64,000 nt of DNA from Penicillium oxalicum (taxonomy: Eukaryota > Ascomycota > Eurotiomycetes > Eurotiales > Aspergillaceae): positions 3,286,001 through 3,350,000 of the forward strand of contig NC_064654.1 in NCBI RefSeq assembly GCF_001723175.1, written 5' to 3'. Under the pieces are notes generated by a model, which had not been told where the DNA came from, did not search any database, and worked only from the letters and a program-made list of their open reading frames with translations. Shown here piece by piece: positions 24,862 to 37,494 of the stretch. The translations under genes and the position numbers were made by a program. Every line of letters begins with the position of its first letter. Positions within the stretch are counted from its first letter, which is position 1.

Positions 24862-25786
24862 GATTCTACTGCTTAATCATCCTCAGAATTACAATGGGGC
24901 TCAGGTTTCTTTCTCTCTCCGTACTGGGTGCACAAAGGTGTTTGGCGTTGTATTCCCATTCCCACTTCTTTCATCCTTTTTCTTTGTTACCTTCCTGTCG
25001 CGAGCCTGGGCCGCGGGGGGAATTATCCACACCCGGCATCTGTGCTCACATGCCCGTCGTGCCAGTGTCATTGGACGGGCCGTGGATCGAAGGTCTCACA
25101 GCTTATACGACGTCGCTGGGGGTTAAGTCATTCATGTTGATTGATCTTTCTCTCCGTCACGAGGACCCGAAAAGTCTTGAATTAGACATGATGAATTCTG
25201 CATATATCAATACAGATGTCCCTTTTCATGGAAAGGATCTCGTTTGCCAAGATTCGTAGTTTTTTTCCGCCCATCTTTGGGGGACTTTCTTTGTAGCCTC
25301 GGTGTTGAGCGAACACAACTGGGTTGACTCCCGAGCAGTAAGGGAATCGTTAATGCTCTTTGACCGGTGAATGAGCTGAAAGACGTAAGGTTGGTATCCT
25401 CGACCGCTTCCTAGTGCTATGCTAAACTTGTTGCTTCTTCTTTTCTAGTTGCTGCCCACGAAAACACAAAGGCAGATTCTATTGTTAGCATCCATGATAA
25501 TCTACCCTGTCATCTTTGAGCCCTTCTCCGTCTCATTCTGACCCAGTCATCCGACGAGTCCCTATTAAACCCTCGTAGATTCTTTTTCATCCTTACCTCC
25601 ATTCCCTCTTTCCGATCCACAACGATCAATATCTAACCCCCTGTCAGACCAGGCTCAAAAATCCAGCAGCCTCTTTACACACACAGTACGTTCAACCTAC
25701 CTCACTTCTCCAATGTAAACAGCAGAAACATCCCGCCTACTCCACACACACACACACACAGTGAGATCAAAGTCCTCCCCACCAAA
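24862..25786. other. Intergenic region with (CA)n tract
   Basis: 3' end of NOG1, then T/C-rich sequence leading to the small unknown gene. A (CA)9 dinucleotide run lies at 25743-25760. No gene recognised. Confidence 0.5.
25743..25760 (+). repeat. (CA)9 microsatellite
   Basis: Perfect dinucleotide run about 27 nt before the start codon of the small unknown protein. Confidence 0.85.
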
Positions 25787-26215
25787 ATGCCCTCCCAAAT
25801 CGACCAATCCCTCTATCAAATCTGGCTCACCAGCTGCGTCACCCAGTCCCCCAATCAACCCGTCCACTGGATCATTCTCCTCGTCCACCCAGGCTCAGAT
25901 CACTGCACCTGGTATCACTCCGTGGTCGATACAAGAGGTCGCATTCAATACCGCATGATGATCGAACCGAACAAACGTTTCGACAGCCCAAGTTTCTGCT
26001 GCAAGTACTATCTAGGCACCATTCCTGTGGAACTTGGCATCGAGGTGAGTCGACAGGCGAATCGAATTCCACCGCAGAACTGTCAGTACTGGGCGTTGTA
26101 TTTGATTCTGAGGCTGGAGAGACGGCGGATCCTGCCGAGGGGGAGTTTTGATGCGTGGAGTGGTTCGATTACGGAGTTGTGGGGGGATCAGGGGGCGGGG
26201 GATTTGAGGCATTAG
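25787..26215 (+). CDS. Small uncharacterised protein (DUF6914-like pattern)
   Basis: Single exon of 142 residues with an AAAATG start context. Visible features are VHWIILLVHPGSDHCTWYHS near the N-terminus, EPNKRF, YLGTIPVELGIEV, then PPQNCQYWALYLILRLERR. The spaced His-Trp, His/Cys and Asn-Cys-Gln-x-Trp motifs recall the fungal DUF6914 family and, more distantly, small papain-like folds that pair a Cys with a His. No catalytic role is shown. The family call is from memory of the pattern and may be wrong. Third-position and base composition look normal for the region until about 26140, where the sequence turns G-rich. Confidence 0.6.
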   Translation: MPSQIDQSLYQIWLTSCVTQSPNQPVHWIILLVHPGSDHCTWYHSVVDTRGRIQYRMMIEPNKRFDSPSFCCKYYLGTIPVELGIEVSRQANRIPPQNCQYWALYLILRLERRRILPRGSFDAWSGSITELWGDQGAGDLRH

Positions 26216-27789
26216 GGTCTAGGGGGGAGATTTGCAGTGTAAGAGAGAGGGAGAGAATGGGAAAGGTGTGTTTATTGTTGGGTGTTTATTGGGATTTGTC
26301 TTGTTTTTAGAAAATTTTGGTTTGGGTTGGATGGTGTATGGAATGAGGACTTTGCGTTGATTGAGGAGCTGGATTCTTAGCTTTGGAAGAGAGTAGATGG
26401 GATTTGGGTGTATATGTAGGTAGGCAGCCGGGTTCATCCCAGATAATTGATACGAGTATTCTTCATTTCTTCCACTCGTATACATGAAGCGTTGTCCATT
26501 TCATACTCGCTGCAGTAAGAGCGCATTCAGATCTCTCGGTGATTCAATCAGTGTATGATTGTTGACTGGAGAGGCGATGAACACAGGATATAACTAACGA
26601 TGATGAGACAAATTTATCATAGTCTCGAGCTTGCGCCGTAGTGAGGTGGCTGCTTTCCTCTGCCCGCCATCAATATGATGTTGGGGTGCCAGTCACACTG
26701 AATTATCCGAATGCAAGCAAGATGGAGGTAATCGAGAGATCGGTATTATTGAATAATGGTAGCCTGAAATGCAACCTTTGATAGGACGTGAGACGTCCTT
26801 CCTGAATCGATCTCATCAATTCGCCATAAAGGCGGTCGCAGGCGGCGAAGGCCTAACCGCTTCTCATCTCCACACCCTCTCCAGATTCTGGTCCCTCGAT
26901 GATCATCTCAACCTGTTGTAGACAGGCCGTAACGTATACAACCGCAAGTCGCATCGCCATGTGTCTTGATGCATTTACACCGGATAGCACAAAAACTCAG
27001 TCAATATCCTCTACCCCAAACTCAATTCGTCGCCTGCATAGACTTCGAGCCGGACTCTAGGGTGCTCGATCCATGATCCACACCCGGAAAAGAGAACCAG
27101 CCACGGAAGAATTCGCATCGGAGGAAAGTGATTGTCCGTCATTTGTCCGACTGGTTCCCCGGATGAACTCACTACGGAGCTGCCAATTCCAGCGTGTGTC
27201 TGAGGAGTCAGTGGTCTCGAGCAACTCTCGAGTCGTGGAGTCACTGATTAAGTCTTCACTTCTCCCTTCACCCCCACCCTTGGCAGTGTAGCAGCACCGC
27301 ACTGTTCAGTGGAGTTTCTCCCCCGGATTCGCTTAGATCAGGCCGACCGGCTGAATCCAATCAAGGCCCGTCCATTTCCCCAGTTTCAGCCGAGTGGGAG
27401 CCATGGTGCCCGCATGGGGGCCCATGTCCCGGCCAAACATTTGAGCGCCGTTGAAGGATCGTTCGTGGATGGTCCAAGTTTCATTCCCCCGAGCTCGTGA
27501 TACGACTCTAGGTTTGTCGCTCAGGGTGATTCCCGACCGAGCTCTGTAGCAAAGGCGACTTCTTCTTCCTCCTTTCACTCCCACGCTCGAGGCACTCTTT
27601 GGTGATCGACTGGGCCTTAGCAAGCTGCGCGCGTGCGTGAGATCCTGTCGCCGTGCAGGTCACATCCCTGACCGTGGCCGAAACGTTGACTCATGACTTG
27701 ATCGATCCATTCGGGCCGCCCTCCGCATTCTGACCTCGATCCATGCTCAATCTGCCACTGCCAATAATGGGCCGTTCCGCACGATCGAA
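26216..27789. other. Intergenic region, no gene recognised
   Basis: About 1.6 kb. The first 300 nt are G/T-rich (GGGTGTTTATTGGG-like), the rest ordinary. Open frames are under 100 codons and carry no motifs. Confidence 0.5.
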
Positions 27790-28743
27790 ATGGAAGTCCC
27801 TGCATATTTTGAACTGAGCTGGTCAATCCTCAGCACTATCGGCCTGTTCTTGACCGTGGCGGGAATTTGGGCAACTGTCATCACTCGGCTGTCACCGCTG
27901 CACCTCGTGCCGATCATCGTTTCTGTCGCCTGTACTATCGCCAACGGTCTTTGCTACTTTGCTTTTTACACGCGCAAGCCTGTTCAGCAGCGAGTCGCCG
28001 CCAGCGTTTTCGCCGATACTTTCTGGCTGGTACGTGGTCGTTGATACATTCCCTACCCCTGTCAACAACTCTCTGATATAGAAAAACTCACACGTTATGG
28101 CAATCGATAGATTCAAGAAGCCGGTCTATCCTTTTATAGCTATCAAATCCTCATCCACACTCTGAAAGGCCGTGCATCCCTCATCTTCCGTACCATCTTC
28201 TGGTCTCTCATGACCTGTATTATCGCACTTCGCATCACAATCGCCGTCACTCGCGCAGTTGAATTAGCAGCCAATCAACCCTTCCAAACCCGCATCGACT
28301 ATCTACACCTCGGCTATTTTACCGCCATCGCTCTCGTCGAGACAAGCAGCGCTACCTTTCTGATTCGCCTGCTCCACGACGCCTACGGCACATCACCCTG
28401 GAGCTCCCCCACCCGAGGTGTTTTCCGTCATCTACTACAGTCCACCGAAATTCGTCTCGCCAGTCTCAGCTGTATCGGCATCCTGCGTGCTGTCACATAC
28501 TCATTACAGACGACCGGGCAATCTGCGACGACGGTTGCGGGAGAGCTTGACCGGTTTGCCTATACTCTGGAATGCCTATTTCCCACTGTGATGATCATTG
28601 ATATACTCGCCTCGAAGCGCTTTCAATTCGATGGACACAGCGCCTTGCACTGTAGTGATCCGCTCGAAGAGCAGCGTGAATGGGCCGGCCACCAACCACC
28701 GCAGCCTCCGCCATGGGCAGAAATGTCCCCGCGTGGTTCATAG
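27790..28743 (+). CDS. Multi-pass integral membrane protein, unknown function
   Basis: Two exons, 27790-28029 and 28111-28743 (81-nt intron, donor GTACGT, acceptor GATAG, phase 0), giving 290 residues. Hydrophobic segments include LSTIGLFLTVAGIWATVI, LVPIIVSVACTIANGLCYF, TIFWSLMTCIIALRITIAV, LGYFTAIALVETSSATFLI, SLSCIGILRAVTY and ECLFPTVMIIDILAS, so about six to seven membrane helices. The C-terminal tail is short and Pro-rich (QPPQPPPWAEM). The architecture resembles fungal seven-helix proteins of unknown ligand, but no diagnostic motif is present. The intron position and consistent hydrophobicity across it support the model. Confidence 0.7.
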
Positions 28744-31700
28744 CTTGGAGCCAATGCACCGAGAGCTTTTTTGTAAAGTATCTGAAGTGTCAATCTTTCC
28801 ATGATTATTCGAGCGCAGAATCAGTCTCGAAAAGGAAAAGGATTCGAAGGTCCCCAACGAGCTGCGCAAGGAAGCGTGTTATCGTGAGCAGCTTCGGGTT
28901 CATGCAGGCATCCTAGATCAAGTCCCTTGCGGACCCTCAGTCTCGGTATCACTGGCTGTGATGGCTATGCACATAAGACCCATTGGGTCATATGGAGATC
29001 TAGGCATTCCACCGATGGCCATTTCCCGTGCAAGTACAGTGCTGCAAGTGATTGGCCTACTGTCCCCTTGACGCCGAGGAGGCAAAGAAGCCGAGCGGCC
29101 ATCTTGAGTTCATCGGTAATCAGAGCAAGCAAATTGAGAAACAAGAGGAGAAGGCAGCTACGCACGAGAGATAGCGGAGGCGAAGAGCCCAAGAGCACGT
29201 GTGCTGGTTGTGGATCTAACCAACGACCATGTGTCATTGGCAGACACCGCCCAGGGCTCGTTTCACAATCTCTGGTTGGATTAGTATCCATTTCATTGCA
29301 TTTTCATCAGAGATGAAGAAAGTCTCCGCAACGTCCATGAATACTCGAGGCGATGTGTTGATCCTGGGTACATTCAAACTTGGAACATCACCTGTGGCAT
29401 GACCAGCAATTGAAGCTTTGAAGAAAGTCTGATATGCAAGCATGGATGACATCTCAACCACGTTGACAAGCCCCATTCCCAGTCCATCTGAACTAAGCTG
29501 TCCAACTGACAGTATGATGACAAAACCCCCGTCTGGTCTGTACGGCATTTTTATATGCGCTGGAATGGCTGTGCTACCTTCGTGATTGGCAAGGCTTCGA
29601 ATCAGACAATAGATCATGAAATACTAGTTGCCTTGGCAGGATTCTGAGCATCGTGGATTTTGAATCTCGCAAAGCCGGGATGGGAAAAAAAGCCCACCGA
29701 CTGACTGCCCAATTTGTCGTTCCTGTGGGTTTTTGGCCATTAATGATCCACCCAGGTAGTAGATAAGAAGATATCACCAGGCACATCTAGCCCAATGAGC
29801 CTGAAGATTACCATGTGGTTCAATTTTCCAGAATTACACAACATGGGAATGATGTCACGTTGCTCTACGACTATGCGGTATATTTGCCGTCCTTTCTCGG
29901 ATGGGTCCTCTTCGTCAACCGTTGGTAACCTTACCTGGCATGATGTTCTCAGGCACGGAAATAACCAACACCAGTCGATCCGTGCACGGTTCCTGTCATC
30001 CATTCTGCATGCGTAGTCATCCAGGCCATCCGGGACTCACTCTACGGCCATGCATCCATCTGTAGGTGTTTCCGAGTCCCTACCACTCCACACTGAACTA
30101 GACGGGACGACTCTGGTCTAGTACAGCTTCGGTCCAGTCTCTCCGGGGATTCCACTTTCTGTCCGCTTCTCAAACGAGGAATCATGGGGCTGGGATGGGC
30201 ATTAGGACGTTGTAGCGTTGACGGAACGGGCATATTCATCGTTCTTTATAAATCAGAAATTTGGAATTGTGAAACATTCTTGCAATGTGCATGAGCCCTA
30301 AGGCTGTGAGCCATAATTTTTTTCTTCCCCATTTATAAGCTCTGCCTTGGACTGGTTTGGTTTTAAATTGCTTATACAACTGTCCCTACTACCAAAGGGT
30401 ACTTGACGGATCTGACCTGTTTTTTATATTCCCCTTGCGTGGATTCGAGACCAAGACTCGCTGGGACAATCATGGCAATTTTTCCAATTTGCACTTGTGG
30501 TGCTGCGTCAATGATCTTAATTTGACAATCTCTCTCTCCCTCTCTCTCTCATTTCTTATATTACGTGGTTATCTTATTTCTATCCAGACTGGTTATAAGC
30601 AGATATCTCGATGTCCCGTCGACATCTGATGTTCCAGCTAGATACAACCATCCCACAGTATATTCATGGCTAATACTATGCACCAAAAAGTAGAACGGAA
30701 AAGGTGAGCCCTCCTATGTTGACAGCACGGCCGAATCCAGGTGCCGATGCTGATTGGTAAAATAGAGTAAGGTAGTCTGTCCAGTGGAGCGCTCTTCTTT
30801 GTGGAATTGAGAGTTTTTTTCTTTCATTCTTTTTTTTCACACCGGGACTTCCCTAGAGCTCCGTGGGCACAGAGTCTAGTTCAGGTACGGCCTGAGACTG
30901 TCGGTGTATGACAGCCACTACAGTACATAACGGACTATGGCCCCTAGGTTTGAGATCAAATCAGAGCGAAGCTCTTCCCGAAGCAAGAGCATAATCGAGT
31001 TTCCTGTACGCTTGATCGATCAAAAAAATAATGGTACTGCGATTCCTTCATGTCATCGTGGCGTCGAAGTTTGAGGGTATTCCATTCCCATCTTGTCCAG
31101 ACTGGATGGGCGGTCCATTACATTGTACTTGTGGTGGTACGTAGCTTATCATTTCTCCCGCGGTTGAGCCTTGCACTTTTCTCTCCCACTACCCCTTTGT
31201 ATGTAGCCCTGAGCCAATTAAAAGTATGTACTTATGCAGAACGTGGTATTGTCTCTGCACCAAGATACCGGGAACTGTGGAACTGCCCATCAAGTCCTGA
31301 GCATCCCAAATTGTCATCACCCTTGTTTTCCTTGCCCAACTCTTTATACCACTTGGTCAAATGCTGTGATACGTGATGGTACGACTTGAATGGCTGTCCC
31401 AAGCACATAAATTTGATTTATCTACCTAGAGGTGTGCCGTCAGATATGTAGGTACCACCTAGGTACCAAAATCTGGCATGCCGAGCGCGGTCTCGTTCCT
31501 GCTCAACTTTGCTCGGCCCTGATTTGTTTGAAAAGATCGGAAAGACTTACCGAAATCAGATGTATCTACAAGCTGCCTGTGTATGCAGAAATCAATCTTG
31601 CGGGATCCGGTACGCGAAGTTTGAAGAAAATACGGTTGACTCTCACTCTCAAGCTGCAGGGGCCGTCACACCTAACATCTTCCCACCGCATGGAGGTACA

Positions 31701-34700
31701 AATACGGGGGCTGGTGTGCAGATAAGTGGCATGTTGGTGGCCTAGAGTGAGCAATTGCCTCGAGTCCGGCCGATTCTCCTGAAGTAACTCAAAATTTGCA
31801 GACGGGACTCGTAGTCTGAACGACCGAGTGTTTTGCTCCTAATTCAATTTTTTTTTTTTTTATCTTTTTATCTTTTTTTAATCAAATTTCTCCAAACTAT
31901 CCTCCAACTTTCCATTTGTTATCCCGTACATGGGGTTGCATAGTGAGATGGCGCCTTCAAGATCCTAACGCATGAGTCCTTCTTGTTCTGTTTCCCGCTC
32001 ACAACGATCTACGTGACTGAATTGCCCTACATGCGCATCTTCGTGGATGCTTAAGTAAGAAATAGTTGCTCCGAAAAAACGGCGTCTGCAAATCCTTTCG
32101 TGTATATTCGTTTGACAGTCGACCCTAGTGGAAGGGACGAAATGCGGCCCGGACGGTCCTGGCCATGATTCAGCCCTCTGGACCTATTTTCAGGTCCCAG
32201 GGGGCGCCGCCACCGAATTCGGAAGGTACTCAGTGTCGAACTAAATCATGTCCTCCCCGATGAGTCTGACCGATCTCTTGACTTTGAATTCCGTTCAAAT
32301 TAGCGAAGTTTTACTGTATTACATTACGCTTTTCATTTCCAACGAGAAGTGGGGCCTGTTTACATTGAACGGGCCCTCTGACGGACCGATAGGGCCTGTG
32401 TTCTACGAAAACTCAGAGCCAGAGCCAGTGTCAGAGCCAGGGCGAACCAGCCCCTGCTTGGGTATCCATTCTCAGTGCAACACCTTGTCAGCGATCATCG
32501 CAGATCAGACACAGCGCCGCTGCTGCTGCTGTCGCACGATAAGCGATTCTCTGCCATCATTGGACGGGCTGTACAGAATGCCATGCATGCTCTACCACCT
32601 TGGCATTGGCCCAGACCACAGCAACGGAGACGGTGGTTCCACCAGCGGTGTTGCGCCCCTTTTTCCAGGATGGTGTGATGCGTTGTGTGTTCCTTGATTG
32701 ATGTCCGAGTGGTGGGCTGATGGACTGGGCCAGCTTCAGAAAATTTTCATTCCCCTGGTGGCTCCACCGTCGATCGCGGAAAGCGCTCGGTCAAAGTGGA
32801 CCTCATGGAAAGTGTGAGGATCGATGGTTTCGCCGAAGATTTTCTCTGCTGGACCCGCCGAGCCCGACTGATCCCGTGTTCGGCATGCCGAGTGCGAGTG
32901 TCGTGAGAATTTTTACAGCGTACCCTCTCCGGCCGAATCGCATACGATGAGAATCACGCATCGTCTTGAGAAGACTCTGGTTATCATCCGAACTTAATAG
33001 AGACATCTCACATATGAACATGAAAACTCCGACGATGACTGTACGCCCAGCACACCACCCAAAATCAGGAGATCGGGTCTGGTCGGGATCTTGCATTATG
33101 CAAGGTCCCGAGTCGGCTCGGCAAAGTCGGGATGGCCAGGGGCCGAAAGAGAGCATTCCAAGACTCGGTGTGCCGAATAGGGCCACAAGTGGATAACGCC
33201 GCAGTCTCGAGCTTCTCAACAGATCGCAAGTCTTTGACGGGAGTCCACGGGAGACGCCCGAGGACAGGCCGGTGGCTTCACCGAGAGTGGGTCGGGTGGA
33301 TCGACAGATGCGCAGTCAGATTCTGAATGAAAATTCCACCGATATCTGCACCGTTGCTAATTTCCATTTTTGATGTCTCTTGAGCTTCACAAACGATGAA
33401 GATCCTCCATCAGATTTTGGTATATAAGTGATCACAGCTCCCAGGAACCGTCAGGTCGAGAGACAGGAACTTGTCCCTCTCAATTGATGATGATGTCGAT
33501 GACGCAGGTCCGGTCCCTCGGCGATCGTCATCACCGCAACGCTAGACCCGGGCACTATTCTATTTCCGGCCAAGAGTCCACGAAGGGCCCACTAGGCGTC
33601 AATCAAGAAAAAAAAGTGTAAAGTATTGAATGTACCTACACAGAAAGTCTCTGCGACTCGCATTTGTGGCAAATCCACTATACCTGGATTCGAAAACGAA
33701 TGTGGAACGGAATCATTACACAGAAGAAGTCTGCCAGGAAACCCCCTCCCCCTCCCCTCCTGCTTGTTGGTTTCTTTTATTCTGAGCAGAGAGGCAGTGA
33801 GCCAGTCTGTAGATTTGAACCGTGAAAAATGTGTAATCCCACTTGGTTTAGTAGCCTTTATAGAGATTGACCTGATATAATCGCTGTTGATAGGTACTCA
33901 TTCATTGCGCATCGGATAGGGACAGGGCGCTTGATTCAGCCGTCAGTGACAAAGTTTCATTAATACAAAATATGACTCGCATGGTAGACCACTCGAGAAC
34001 TCGTCATGCCATTATTATTTGCCAAGTTTTGGGGCTTCTGGTCTCAAATAAAAAATCCCTCGTCATTGACTTTGGTTTGTATGCAACTGTCAAGTGCAGT
34101 TCTCTGGTCCTCTCGTGACATTCCTGTTTCAGTCGCTCGGGCTCGGTTCCAGTGCCGACTGAATCGCGTAATTTTCTAGAAGGTGGCAAAGAAGCTCGGC
34201 TCGAGGCATCGCCTGTTCCGTCCTCTCGTATGTGGATTTTGGACGGCTCGGAGATCGGGCCAAATGGTAGTGCATTTCCGTTGGGGGAAATCTCGCTGTC
34301 ATGGTTTGGTGTCCCTGTGTGAATGACGTCTTTGTGTGAAGTGTGAATACACACTGTAGCATCGTTTATTTTTTTTTTCTTTGACGGGACTAAGAGGAAT
34401 CTCAGCAGTTTCCCCTGAGATGTCTGTCCGGGGAAAAGAGTTATCTCGTGAGGGTGCGTCCCTTTTCAGTAGTTATACTTCACAATCTCAGGCCCTAGGG
34501 ATAGCGAGAATGCTCATTCCTTGTCTATCAGATACTTGTAGGACTGTTTAGAAACCAAAGCTACAGTACTGTAATTTGCTGCACCTCGAAACCAGGCCAT
34601 TACCTATTCATCGTGACCCTTTTCTGTTCTGCCTCACGTGGACGTGCGGATTTTGACCTGGCACCCACGAGATCCCCAAAGTGTTTCCTTCTCCACCCTT

Positions 34701-35056
34701 TCGTTCTCCACCCCAAAAACGCCCTCCAAACCGTGTGGACTATGGAGAATACTGCGCTTGCCCGTGGAGGGAAGCGTGAAATTTCCTTCTGCCCCATTAT
34801 TCTCGTAATGTGGGACTCAAGATCCGGGCCCCCGTTGTTCTCTGCCATGGTACCCCAAGTTGGATGTCGGGTCTCCGTGTGACGCTCTTATCCTATTTAT
34901 TCACATCATTCTCCCCCCCAAGTACCCTGCCCCTTTTCTTTTTCTTTCGTATCCTCCCTGACTCTCTGTCACGAGAACTTCCTGAACTTTCCTTTTTCTC
35001 TCTTCCCTTCTTGAGTTGGTTCGGAACAACACCTCTCGGGGCGAGTCTCTCTCAAG
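28744..35056. other. 6.3-kb gene-poor region
   Basis: No gene could be built here. There are ATG-started frames at 29234-29617 (-, 127 codons), 29740-30003 (-, 87 codons) and 32248-32697 (+, 149 codons), without recognised motifs. The two minus-strand frames and the frame between them may be fragments of one decayed gene. CT microsatellites (about 30527-30550), T-rich runs (31848-31876), a near-palindrome at 33085-33109 and several TTCGGCATGCCGAG-like palindromes are present. The last 300 nt are the C/T-rich leader of the hexose transporter. Confidence 0.5.
29234..30003 (-). pseudogene. Possible decayed gene, unknown family
   Basis: Three minus-strand reading frames follow each other in different phases: 29740-30003 (ends LNHMVIFRLIGLDVPGDIF...), 29574-29786 and 29234-29617 (contains FFKASIAGHATGDVPS and FMDVAETFFISDENAM). 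Their composition is protein-like, with no low complexity, but I could not join them with good splice sites and did not recognise a family. They could be remnants of one gene or chance frames. Confidence 0.2.
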
Positions 35057-36905
35057 ATGGGTATCATGAACATGATGGGCCGGTCCAAGGCCGGCGAGGA
35101 GTCCCAATTCTCCTCCCAAACGGCTACTCCTGCCCGAGCTGATTCGACGGTGGAGAAGAACAACGGCCTCATCGATGATAGTCCGGTCAAGTACTTGACC
35201 TGGCGTTCATTCATCCTCGGTCTGTGTGTCTCCATGGGTGGTTTCATTTTCGGTTACTCTACTGGTAAGCCTCACTCTTGTGCTACGTGCATCGAACCTT
35301 CCCTCGGTCATGGTAAGCTGACTCGGCCGTAGGTCAAATCTCGGGTTTCACCACCATGATTGACTTCAAGACGCGTTTCGCCGAATACCACGCTGCCACC
35401 GATGAATATGTCTTCAGCAATGTCCGTAACGGTCTCATTGTCGGTCTGGTATGTCTTACTTCCCTCATTCCATGCAATCACCTTGAAGACAGTCAAATTC
35501 AAAAAAAGAAAATGTGAATGTGACCTAACCCATCTTCTTATGGCAGCTCTCCATCGGTACTATGATCGGCGCCTTGGTGGCCGCCCCCATCGCTGACCGC
35601 ATCGGCCGTAAATTCTCCATCTCCTTCTGGGCTCTCATCAACATGGTCGGAATCGTTGTGCAGATCGCTACCACCGACAAGTGGTACCAGATTGCTCTGG
35701 GTCGTTGGGTCATGGGTCTGGGTGTTGGTGCCTTGTCCAGCGTGGTCCCCATGTACCAGTCCGAGTCTGCTCCTCGCCAGGTCCGTGGTGCCATGGTCAG
35801 TGCTTTCCAGCTGTTCGTCGCCTTCGGTATCTTCATTTCCTACATCATCAACTTCGGTACCGAGCGCATCAATTCCACTGCATCTTGGCGTATCACCATG
35901 GGTATCGGCTTTGCCTGGCCCCTGATCTTGGGTATCGGTACCCTGTTCCTGCCCGAGTCGCCCCGCTATGCCTACCGTCACGGACGTGTTGAGGAGGCCC
36001 GCCAGGTCATGGCTAAGCTCTACGGTGTCCCTCCCAACCACCGCGTCGTGGCCCAGGAGATGACCGACATGAAGAACAAGCTTGAGGAGGAGCTCGCTGC
36101 CGGCAAGGCTGCTTGGCACGAGGTCTTCACTGGCCCTCGCATGCTCTACCGTACCATTCTCGGTGTTGGTCTCCAGTCTCTGCAGCAGCTGACCGGTGCC
36201 AACTTCATCTTCTACTACGGTACCTCCATCTTCCAAGGTGTGGGTCTGAGCAACTCGTACGTCACTCAGATCATTCTGGGTGCCGTCAACTTTGGTATGA
36301 CCCTGCCCGGTTTGTACATCGTCGAGCACTACGGACGCCGCAAGTGTCTGATGGCTGGAGCTGCTTGGATGTTCGTCTGCTTCCTGATCTGGGCTTCTGT
36401 CGGTCACTCGGTTCTTCACGTCGACCCTACTTCGCACCCCGCCGGTGTCGCCATGATCGTCTTCACCTGTTTCTTCATCGTCGGCTTCGCCACCACCTGG
36501 GGTCCCATCGTCTGGGCTATCTGCGGTGAAATGTATCCCTTCCGTTACCGTGCTACCTGCATGGGTATCGCCACTGCCGCCAACTGGACCTGGAACTTCC
36601 TCATCTCCTTCTTCACCCCATTCATCTCCAGTGCCATCGATTTCCGCTACGGTTACGTCTTTGCTGCTTGCTGTTTTGCCGCTATCTGGGTTGTCTTCTT
36701 CTTTGTCTGCGAGACCAAGGGCCGCACTCTCGAGGAGGTTGACTCCATGTACGTCCTGCACGTCAAGCCCTGGAAGTCTGCTACCTGGGAGGCTCCCGAT
36801 GGCATCGTCGACGAGATGCACGCTCCCCCATCCGAGCGTCAGGCCAAGGAGGGTGCCGAGGAGCACCAGCACCACGATGAGCCCACCGAGATTCGGGAAC
36901 AGTAG
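35057..36905 (+). CDS. MFS hexose transporter (sugar porter family)
   Basis: Three exons: 35057-35264, 35333-35448, 35547-36905, giving 560 residues, phases consistent. Twelve membrane helices are predicted. Sugar-porter signatures are present: GGFIFGYSTGQISGF (helix 1), RIGRK loop after helix 2, LGVGALSSVVPMYQSESAP (helix 4-5), LPESPRY, GLQSLQQLTGANFIFYYGT (helix 7, substrate-selecting QQLTG), PIVWAICGEMYPFRYRA and CETKGRTLEEVD. This is the layout of fungal high-affinity glucose/monosaccharide transporters of the Mst/Hxt type in the plasma membrane, working by proton symport. Codon use is strongly C-ending, pointing to high expression, and the antisense strand has a long spurious open frame. 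The C-terminal tail is His/Glu-rich (EEHQHHDE). The exact sugar is an inference. Confidence 0.93.
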
Positions 36906-37494
36906 ATCTGTTGCCACGTGTGATGTTTTTGTTTCTTCTTGCATGCATTATCAGCCATTTGTTTTGCGGGGAAAAAGTTGAGGCCGACTGGCTATGGTCC
37001 TTTTTCATGTTTTCCTTTTTTTTTGTCTTCCTTCCCTCGTGTGACGAAGACTCACTACTCTTACCTCATGTATACTAGTTTTTAACACCTTGCTACGAAG
37101 CTTTGGGTTGGGTCCCTATGACCCCAGGATATGGCTATTGAACCATACCACAAATTGAGGATTATCATTTTAATTTTCTTTCATTCTTACTCCACACTCT
37201 ACAAGTCTAGCACACACATTATGTGATGCCTGATTCTGTTCCGATGACCAGAGTTGCACAACTTCGACAGTCAATACACACTACTGTATACCATAATGTA
37301 GTCATGTGGGTGGGTGCTACTATTAGCGGACGTTATCTTGCTTGGCTGTCCGTGTACACTGTACTTTATACACTGTGCAGACAAAGTCAGATGACATCTC
37401 AGACAAACGTGCCTCCGCTTGTCCTTGAACCTAGACAAACTCCTCTGTCTCTCTATCTCTCTCTCTTTCCTCGGTATCGCTCACCCAGCCATCA
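36906..37494. other. Convergent 3' intergenic region
   Basis: T-rich 3' sequences of the hexose transporter and of the dehydrogenase gene, which converge. No other feature seen. Confidence 0.5.

Noticed and set aside
24744..25259. Read-through extension of NOG1 by about 170 codons
   Set aside because: The normal splice at 24744-24819 gives the conserved NOG1 end [11 protein letters not shown]; the extension is out-of-frame 3' sequence.
35538..36944. 468-codon open frame antisense to the hexose transporter
   Set aside because: A shadow of strong C-ending codon bias on the other strand; the product is Asp/His/Gly-rich without a fold, while the sense strand is clearly a transporter.
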